Assembly (NCBI RefSeq): GCF_034190915.1
Contig: NW_026947485.1
Location: forward strand, 38,329,519-38,393,518
Reading direction: 5' to 3'
DNA from: Cavia porcellus
Lineage: Eukaryota; Chordata; Mammalia; Rodentia; Caviidae
DNA length: 64,000 nucleotides
In this document: positions 27,301 to 36,300 of the stretch, piece by piece
How the letters are laid out: every line of letters begins with the position of its first letter
How positions within the stretch are numbered: the first letter of the stretch is position 1
Translations under genes and position numbers: made by a program
The notes under the pieces: model-generated
Told to the model about the DNA's origin: nothing
Databases searched by the model: none
The model's input: the letters and a program-made list of their open reading frames with translations, nothing else

Positions 27301-30300
27301 CACAGCTCCTTAAGTCCTTATGAAAAAAGAGAAAAAGTCCAGGCTTACACTGGTGTGAGAGAACACATATCCATCGGGGTTTGAGACGGGCAGCAGGAAG
27401 ATATCCATGGTGTCCAGAATAGAAGTGACAGATGGATCATTTCCGTAATCAGAAGCGATCTAAGCAGAGACAACATATATGGCAATCCATATCTCCCTTT
27501 GGCCAGGCAACACGAGACAGAATATTATGGCAATGTGTTTTTTTCCAAATGCGAAATAAGGATCACTGTTATCAGTGAAAATCTGCCAAGCCCACTGCAG
27601 TCCAGTCTTGTATGGTATGAATATATTTAACATGCCATCGCCTATACTTTCATTTCTACTCAGAATAAATTACTTCTATTAAGTAAAACTCAGTTCTCAC
27701 CTATGCACTCCCTCTGTCTTTGCACTTCTGGTGAGTCGTGCTGCAATGCTAAGCAATGATACGTGTGGCTTATCCATACCGGTCCATGGATGGACCAAAG
27801 AAAATTTTGTTAATAGTCCTTCATACTCCCAGAGGGTAGCTTTGCCAAAGAACTCAGCACCAACATCAGATTACTTAAATATGCAGGGCTTTTCTAAGGT
27901 TACAGAGAACTTGTTAAACTCCATTTGGGGAATTATATTTTTACTTGCAATCAATTGCGGTAGAGCTGAAGTTTCTGCTGAATTAAAATTTATTCATTTC
28001 CTGTGCTCAGCCATCCTAAGGCATTATTATTCAACTGTTAAATATCCATTTCATAATACCCTAAAGGTAACCGCATTTTAATTGAAGGGAAAACTGTATC
28101 AGTCAGTATGCACGTGGTTGCACATGCTTGAATGGTCTGATGTGGATTGATTTCCTTTGCTCATGAATTAACATTCTGATTTATAACATGTCATTTTTTT
28201 AATTACTTAAGAAATACCAGAGTAGGTCACACCCAGTCCCATGTCCTGCCTCTCTTGCCAACAAACGTGCAAAGGAGCTATTGCTACATCCTGGCAAAAT
28301 CAGATTTGGCAAAATTTCAGACTAACCCAAACACCCTTAACTAATTCCACTTTAGATCTGTAAGTCAAAGTAAACCCTTCTTGCACCTGTTTCTATTTTC
28401 TGTTTGAGCGGCTTTCATGATTTCATAGATTATCTGCACAATGTGCCTCAGCCCTCAGAGTTCCAGGCAGCAAAGACTTTAATCTGTTCTTATGCTGAAA
28501 TCTGATTCCTGGCTTCCTCCTTTGCCACCCTTGCCATCTCCTCTGGCTCACTGTGTCATTTAACAGAGTGCACGGTGGCTGCCTCAGGGGCACAGTGCCA
28601 TGGCACCTAATAGGGCAGCAACAGAAAAAAAAAAAAAGATTGGATGGGTCAGTTTCCTGCCCGTGTGGCAAGGGAAGGACTTGGCTAAGAGCACTGGCCA
28701 TCGGGACCACAGGAATTGTTGCATGCTTGCTTGTGAGCCTGAACCCAGAAAGACAAAATAAGGGGTGACTTTTGGGAAAATGACCTTGTCTGCTATCCAC
28801 AGTGCAGTAGCTTGAGTAACCCACTCTCGAGCATGGATCCCAGCGTCTAACCAGATAGCCGGCTTGTGTCCGCCAGTGCTGAACTGCAAAACAAGTGTGG
28901 AGATGTGAAGGGCCGCACTGCTGTGGTCATCTCATCCCCACTGTCCCCGAGGGTCCTTCTCTGTGCCCTTTCTACCTCTTACTCATGCTTCTCCCCAGGT
29001 TTCCTTCTCTGCCCGCTTTCTGTGTATTGTCCACACCTCTCCCCAGGGGTCCTTTTCTGTCCCCTGCCTGTTCTTGCTACAATTGAGAGAGGAGGAGAGA
29101 GTGACACTGTGGATTAATTCTCATTTAAGGTTTTTCTGTGTGGGCTCTTTTTTCCCCCTTGAACCTCATCTTTTAACATATGCTTAACTGCAGGCTTAGA
29201 AAGGGGCATAGACTTTCCCTCCTTTGAAGTTTGTGAAATATCGTGGCAGATAGTATAACGAACAACAGGAAAATAAGTTCTTATGTTGTAAATTGGGGAG
29301 AAAACAGGTTACAAAATAGTACGTCATTTTTATTTTTTAAAAGACTAGTAAATGGCAGGGGAGAGGGGTGAATATCCATATGTACACCTATATATGACAA
29401 AAAGGGAGGGAGGAGACAGGAAGAGGGAAAAGAGCAAAACAAGTGGTGGAAAATGTTTATAGCTTTTATCCCACAGTTGTGAAAACAAAATCACAGATTT
29501 ATGTTCTTTTTTGTTTGTTTCCCTATTTCCCAGATTTATGCAAGGATTATATTATTTAAGTTGTTAAAATGTTCACAATAACCTTTTGAGTCCTTCACAA
29601 AAACAGGATGGCAGGCTCTGGGAGATGCTTTCCGGAGTTTAAATTTTACGATTGAAGTGACTTAGTTTTGTTTGGAACGGTGGCTTTGCCAATTGGATCA
29701 GTAAATGGAGAGGAAAAGATTATTTTTGCACCATCAACTTCTGTCTCTGTGAAGCATCCTAAACATAGCTGATAAGGTAAATGAAAAATGCAAATCCTTA
29801 CTAAAAAAAAATTACATTTCACAGTTTTCAAGAGTTTAGCTGAAAGCATTGTGCCTTTTCCTTCAAAGAGCTCAAATGTAAAAAGTAGGGAACTTTCAAA
29901 AACATAGAACAGCCTCAGCCCTGGAGCCCCTGGAAGAGGGAAGGCCAGGAAAACCCGCTGAGGAGAACCTGGGAGTCAGGCCCAGTTGCAGGAGAAAAAA
30001 GAGGAATTAAAAACAAACGCGGTAGTAAGCCTCAGAAGCCCATCCCAAGTGTTAAGAAAACCACTCCCCTCAGAACTGCTTTGGGAAAACCACTCTGGAC
30101 AAATCGTCCCAGTTACTCAGTTGGTCCCCAGCCATGACAGTTCCAAATTTAGCAGGGAATTGTGACATTACCTCCCCTCCTCCATGGAACAAACTCTTTC
30201 TAGGAAGTCTGGGGAAATAATTTTCACTTTTTTTTTTTAGTGCAAAAACTTGAAACGATCACTACCAAGACCATCGGGGTCTGAGTAAAACCCTAACCCT

Positions 30301-33300
30301 TTTATCAACTGTCACCTAAAAGAAAGGCTTTCTTTCAGGGAGGGTGCTGTCCTTTGCGGTTTGTCGTCCTTTGTGGTCGGCATCTTCTGCAGACTGCAGA
30401 ACTCCCTGGTTTCCTTGTTTTGATTTTGGTTTTTCTGTAGGGTTCATTTGGGTTGGTTTGTTTTTTAAATGTAGTGAGGATAATTACTCAGTCTTTTTTT
30501 TTTTTTTTTTTAACTAGCTTTTAAAAGAAAAAAACAAGCGAAGAACTCCCGCCTTGATTAATTGCAGGCCTCTCGCCCGCCTCCGCCCCCGCCCGGTTCC
30601 CGTCGGGCGAGCTGCCTGCGAGCGCATCCATCAGGCCGCGCGCATCAATTCTCTTTCGCAGACCTGCGTCAGCCTGCGCAGGAAGGGGGAGAGAAAAAGG
30701 AAGAAACAGAAAAGGGGCGGGAGTGGTGCGGGTGCTCAAAACCTGCAGGGACCGGCTGCGTGGGAGCAGCTGCGTTCTAGAAGCATCGCGAGCAAGGCCG
30801 CCCTGCCTGCCCCCTCCCCGTACCTTGAGTACGTTCATGGGCCGGTTTTCAAAAGAAGAGCCAATATTCACTTTGCTCACTAGAGCAGGATACTCGGCCA
30901 CGAGGTGATCCATTTGTTGAGAGATCTGAAATGTTCAAATGAAGAGACATTTGGAAGTGAATGAGCGAGACTTCTCTCCCCTCCATCCCCACCCATGGGG
31001 CATGGTGGGAAAAGGCAGATCGGCCTGGGCTGGAGGCTGAGGGGCTTCTTGGATCCTTGCTCAGGGACGATGAGTCATTCTGGAAAAGAGAAGCCATTTT
31101 GCTGCTGCAGAACCGGCTCTTTCCAGTTTTGTGCAAAACAAAATGGCACTTGTCTGGTTTGCTAGTGGTTTTTCTAGGACCTCAGCTTCTCTAGCCAGAA
31201 AGCTTCTTGCCTTAACGAGCAGAGGACATAGGTGATGTTGACACCAGGGTAGATGAGTCCAGAGCCCAGCGCTACAAAATGTGGCAGGGCTGCAGCAGGC
31301 CGGGGACAGTGGGGCACCTGCTGCATAGGTCCTGAAGCCACAGACTACTTGGCCCCTATTTTCGAGCTTTACTGAAATTCTGTGCATTCTGTACTCGGCC
31401 AGGCCGTGGCCATCGCTGGCACTGAGCAGGCGCAGGCTCGTCTAGAGGGTCACCAGGACCAAAACGGGGCCCTCCAGCTGTTGCCATCATGTGCTGTCAC
31501 AGGACACGGGCACTAGTTTGTGGGACTGGCAAGGAGGTTGGTTAAGAGAGCGCATCTTTGTTCCACATTTTCTTTTTTAAACCAACTCCCCCACACATAC
31601 ACGCACAACTTTTTGAAAGAGGGAATTTCAAGGTAGTAGGAAGCATATATTGTGTATTACACATCTGAGGTTGATCCAAGTTCAAGCATGTTAATATTTC
31701 TGGCAGTGAAACAAATCAAGGCAGTTCCGGTAGACTTTTGCCCCCAGAGAAGTTTAAGTCAGAGCAGATTGTACTGCCAAATAAACTAAGGGAAAAGCAA
31801 TTTGGGAGTTCTTTACATTTTAAAGTTGCTGATAGAGGGGCTGGGGATTTAGCTCAGCGGCATAAGCACCTGCCTTGCAAGCAGGCAGTCGTGAGTTCGA
31901 TCCCTAGTACCGATAAAAAGGAAAAAGACCAAAAAAAAAAAAAAAAAAAGTTGCTGATAGGGAGATTTGGTGCTTTCACGATACACCTTCTCCGGCTCTT
32001 TTCTACTTCCCACCACCCCTCTGAACCCCATAATCAAATTCTTCTCACACACACTCATTCCCAAGGCAGTGTAAAAGAGATCCCCGTGGGCCCTACTCTG
32101 TGTCACAGAGGTAAGAATTGCTCAGAGGTAAATGCAGGGTTTCCTGGGTGCCCAGCTAGCATCATTTGACCTTAATCGAGAAAGGGATGAGGTAACTCAG
32201 GAGAAGCAGCAGAGACTACATAGACTTGGCTACCAATCAGCCTTACAGTTGTGGGCAGGTTGGGAGACCCCATCCTCCTTGGGAGGTCAGAAATGTCAAG
32301 AGTGGGCTGGGGATTTAGCTCAGCGGCATAAGTGCCTGCCTTGCAAGCTTGCGGTCCTGAGTTTGATTCCATTACTGACAAAAAAAAAAGTAAATGTCAA
32401 GAGTGACCCTTGTTTCCACCATTGGTGGCAGTTTGAAGCACAGCTCTTCCAAGACTATGAGTGTGCAGGTCAAAACTTGGAAATGGTACAGGGACTTGGA
32501 GGCTGGGCCCACAGATACCAAGCCGGAAACTAAAAGCAGAGTAAAGCTTGGTATCTTTCATCATTTTATGTCTTCCTTATCACCTTAATATTTTAGGTCA
32601 GACCACTGCTCAGCTCTGTACGATGCATGTTAATATTACAAGGCTTATTAGCCTAAATTTACCTACCTAGGCTATCTCATCCTCCTTCAAAACTAAGGGC
32701 ACCAAAATAACTAATCTTAAGGGTCTACCAGGATATTTGATTGCCAGCATTCACAACATGTAGATCCAGACTCCAAGGAGCAATGACTAGAAGTCACTGT
32801 CCTAAAATTACAGTTACCTAGGATTCCAGAAGAAGCAGAGCCTCACAGGCCTCCCCTGATGAGCTCACCCCTCAAGTGGGAACAACCCCATGATGGGATG
32901 GAGACTCAAAGAATCCCTGAAATATTGACCAGTCAGACCATAACTTGACTAGGACTACCTACACTACCAGCTATGCAAGCCCCAGCCCTCACCTTTTTCC
33001 TTTTCTATAGGACTCCAAAGTTTGTTCATCTCTTGAGGACATCTTCGGCTTTGTGCTACCCTGCATAGCCATGCTGATTAAAGCTCCTTTCCTGCCCCTC
33101 ACCACTACTCAATTGAAATTCTGAGACAGGAGACCACGCCTAGTCTGCTAAGACTCTCGGAGCTGGGACTTTTTTGCCTCAAAACTCTAGTAACAACAAG
33201 AGTGTAGAAGAGAGTGAGAGAGCCATTTGTAGACTCACTAAGACACTCTGGACCCTTCCAAAATAACTGTGTGGCTCTTGGGATGGGTAGGTGGACTTTA

Positions 33301-36300
33301 GCTTCTACAGGCTGTGAAATCCTAGAGAAACTTGGAGAGGCTAGGAAATAATAAGAGAATGATTTCCAGAGCATTAAATTATATAGAAGTATTGGTATTG
33401 TCATCTGAGGAGAGAGTGACCCACTGTTTCTAGGTTCACTTTGAAAAACCTACCTCTTCCAAGGTATGGTAGGCCCCAAAATTGAAGATTCCACTCTTTT
33501 CTCTTCTCTGATTAAGCAACATTTCCTCATTTTCTTGGTCCAACAGAACCTAAAATAAAACAACTCTTTGCACAATTAGTTGATAGCGATGCCTTTCGAC
33601 CTACAATGTGAGGAAATGGTAACACCAAGTCCCCAGTATGCCAAGCTTTCCTTGCCCTGCCCTGTGGCCTCTGTGTCCCTTGTCCTGGCAGCAAGCACTC
33701 TATAAGAAGATGGGGCATTAGTGGGGATGCAGCCATTCAGACACTGCAGGTACAGAATGGCAATGGGTGGGGAGTTTGCGGGCACAGTTAGGACTCACCT
33801 CACCCTGCTGAGTTAACCTCCTATTAAACACTGATTGCGTAGCAGCTTGCTTCTCCCTATTTTGGCTAACACCCTTCAGTTTGCACGTTATGCTATAGTC
33901 TCTCTTTTGCCCTAACCCATCAGTTCTTTGTGACCATATTCCACTTGTGCCTAAAGCAAAAGGGAGAGAGATGGTGGCGCCCTACCCACCCTGCAGGGGC
34001 AGCTCACTCTGCTGGAAGACCCTAGTGATAGCCACAGAAACTTTCCTTGTAGAGCACTCAAGGACAAAAGAGGATGGGCCCTCAGTTCATGTGGGCCGGT
34101 CAGTCTCTGGAAAGCTACTCTATAGCATAGTTACCTGAACATCTTCAATCATGGTGGAATAAGCAATTCCCTGGGACTCCAAGAAAACTTTGACTGTTTG
34201 GACTCTGTCGAAGGGGACTCGAACATGGGCTGACACCCCAGGGGTGGTGGGTGATTTCCAGAAATCAAGCTGAAAGGGACAAAAGTTCAAGCCAAGACAG
34301 TGAGTGTGTTATTCTGGTAAAACGAATGCTTCAGCATTGATGGATTTTAATAAGTCAATTTGCAACCTAGTTTATTTTGACCCCACAAAATCAGAATCAT
34401 TGTGGAATCACTATGATATGGGAACAAGAATGTTTAAATATCCAGGCGTTAGCCAGTGTGTCACATTGCTTCCCTTGCCCATGGCCAGATAATAAAACTG
34501 GCAAAGGAAAAGATTATTTAAAATCATGGCAGTTTTTTTTTCTTAATCCGGCAACCAAATGATCCAACCCATTTCCTAATAGGATATTAATACTGTGGAT
34601 TATTTTAGAAGGGAACTAATACATTAAGGGTGTTTGACAATTTTTAAAAGTAACTGTCACATTCAAAATATCTTTTCATTTTTACAGCATATCCACAAGA
34701 CAGAATTGTATACTCATGCCCATTTTTCTGAATGGGAAAATGAGTCACAGGAAAGGCAGATGACTTATCCTGGGTTGTGTAGTTGGGACTAGAGCTCAGA
34801 CTTTCAGAACCCCATACTATGTCAGAGGACTCAAGATAGATCTCTTGCAAAAAGAAAAGGAAACTTTTATGGCTTGTGTCTCCCCAAAGCCTCTGCAGTC
34901 CTAGCTGGGGCTTTTCAGAAGTGACTGGATCTGAGTGTGTGACACTGGAATGGATTCATGGTACAATGCTGGGCTCAAGGGCACTAGGTTTAAAGGTGTG
35001 AGGGCCATCCACTCTAAGTAGTCTGGATAAGATAAAAGGAATGAAAAGAGCTGTGGTCATCCTTTGTTGCTTTGCTTCCTTCTAAATAAACCCTTCCTTC
35101 TTTTACAATGGCAAGCAGAAACACCAAACTCCAGGATCTGGAGGCAGATTTGTTTACATTGACGGGTACTGCTTGGGATCATTCCCAGGATATCAGGCCC
35201 CCATCTCTGGTGATCTAGAGCTTGTATATGATGCACAAGCAGGAAGCACAGAGGTGAGATGGAACAACCTGATAGTTCTGTTTAGCTAGCAGGGTGAGAT
35301 CATGACTTACAAGGGTATATTAATGATCATCAGTTTATGAAGCTTGATACAATGGTACAATCAGTCATCCTGTATGTTCAGTTATGCTCTTGTAGTTACA
35401 GGGGTCAAAAAAGTAATTACAAAGCCATGAAGCAGTTACAGAGGTAGGTAGTTCCAAAAGTACAAAATTTTAAAAAGAACAGTTTCTCTTGTACAGTTTT
35501 TCCCCTTCACTTTAACTTTGGGTGTTGGGTATTTTGTCCTAGCAATAAGAAAAGTAACTAAGACACAGACTAAGAGATGCGGGGGGTGAAGGGGAAGGGG
35601 ATAAAAAAAGGAATTGAGTTGTGTTATATATACTACGTACCATTACAAAAGGAATATATTCATTATGTACTTGCAAGCATACTAATAAAAATATTTTTTT
35701 AAAAATGCAATCCAAGGGCTGGGGATTTAGCTCAGCGGCATAAATGCCTGCCTGGCAAGCATTAGGTTGTGAGTTCAATCCCCGGTAAGGGGGGGGGGGG
35801 CAAAACAAAACAAAACGCAATCCAAAATAGCTAGCCGGGCATAGTGGCTCACGCCTGTAATCCTAGCACTTGGGAGGCTGAGGCAGGAGGATTGTTGTGA
35901 GTTCGAACCAGCCTGGGCTACAAAGTGAGCTCAAAAAGACAAAAAAAGAAAAAAATAGCTATCAGTCATGGTGTCTGACTATAGATTATTCACCCAGGGA
36001 AACAAAAGCAGGACAAATACCTGGAGATCTTCTTCATCTTCAAGTTCTACCAGAGTTTTAACTTGTTCTTCATTATCTGGGATGACCTCAAGAACTTGAT
36101 CTCTAAAAGATATTAACCACAGACACGACCTTAAAACAAAACCTGGACCCTCTTTTCTGTTTTTTCCTCCTCCTGCCAGCCTTTGTGTGTAAGCAATGCG
36201 TGCAATGGGCAATGATCTTTTTGACGGTGCAGAAACTAGTAAATCATACACCGACCCACATCTCAGAATAGGAGGTGACAAAATGGCTTTACTTCCTCCA

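Noticed and set aside
30521..30913. 130-codon minus ORF over CPA2 exon 5
   Set aside because: The first 34 residues are the exon; the Arg/Pro-rich remainder is the CpG-dense intron read through the donor.
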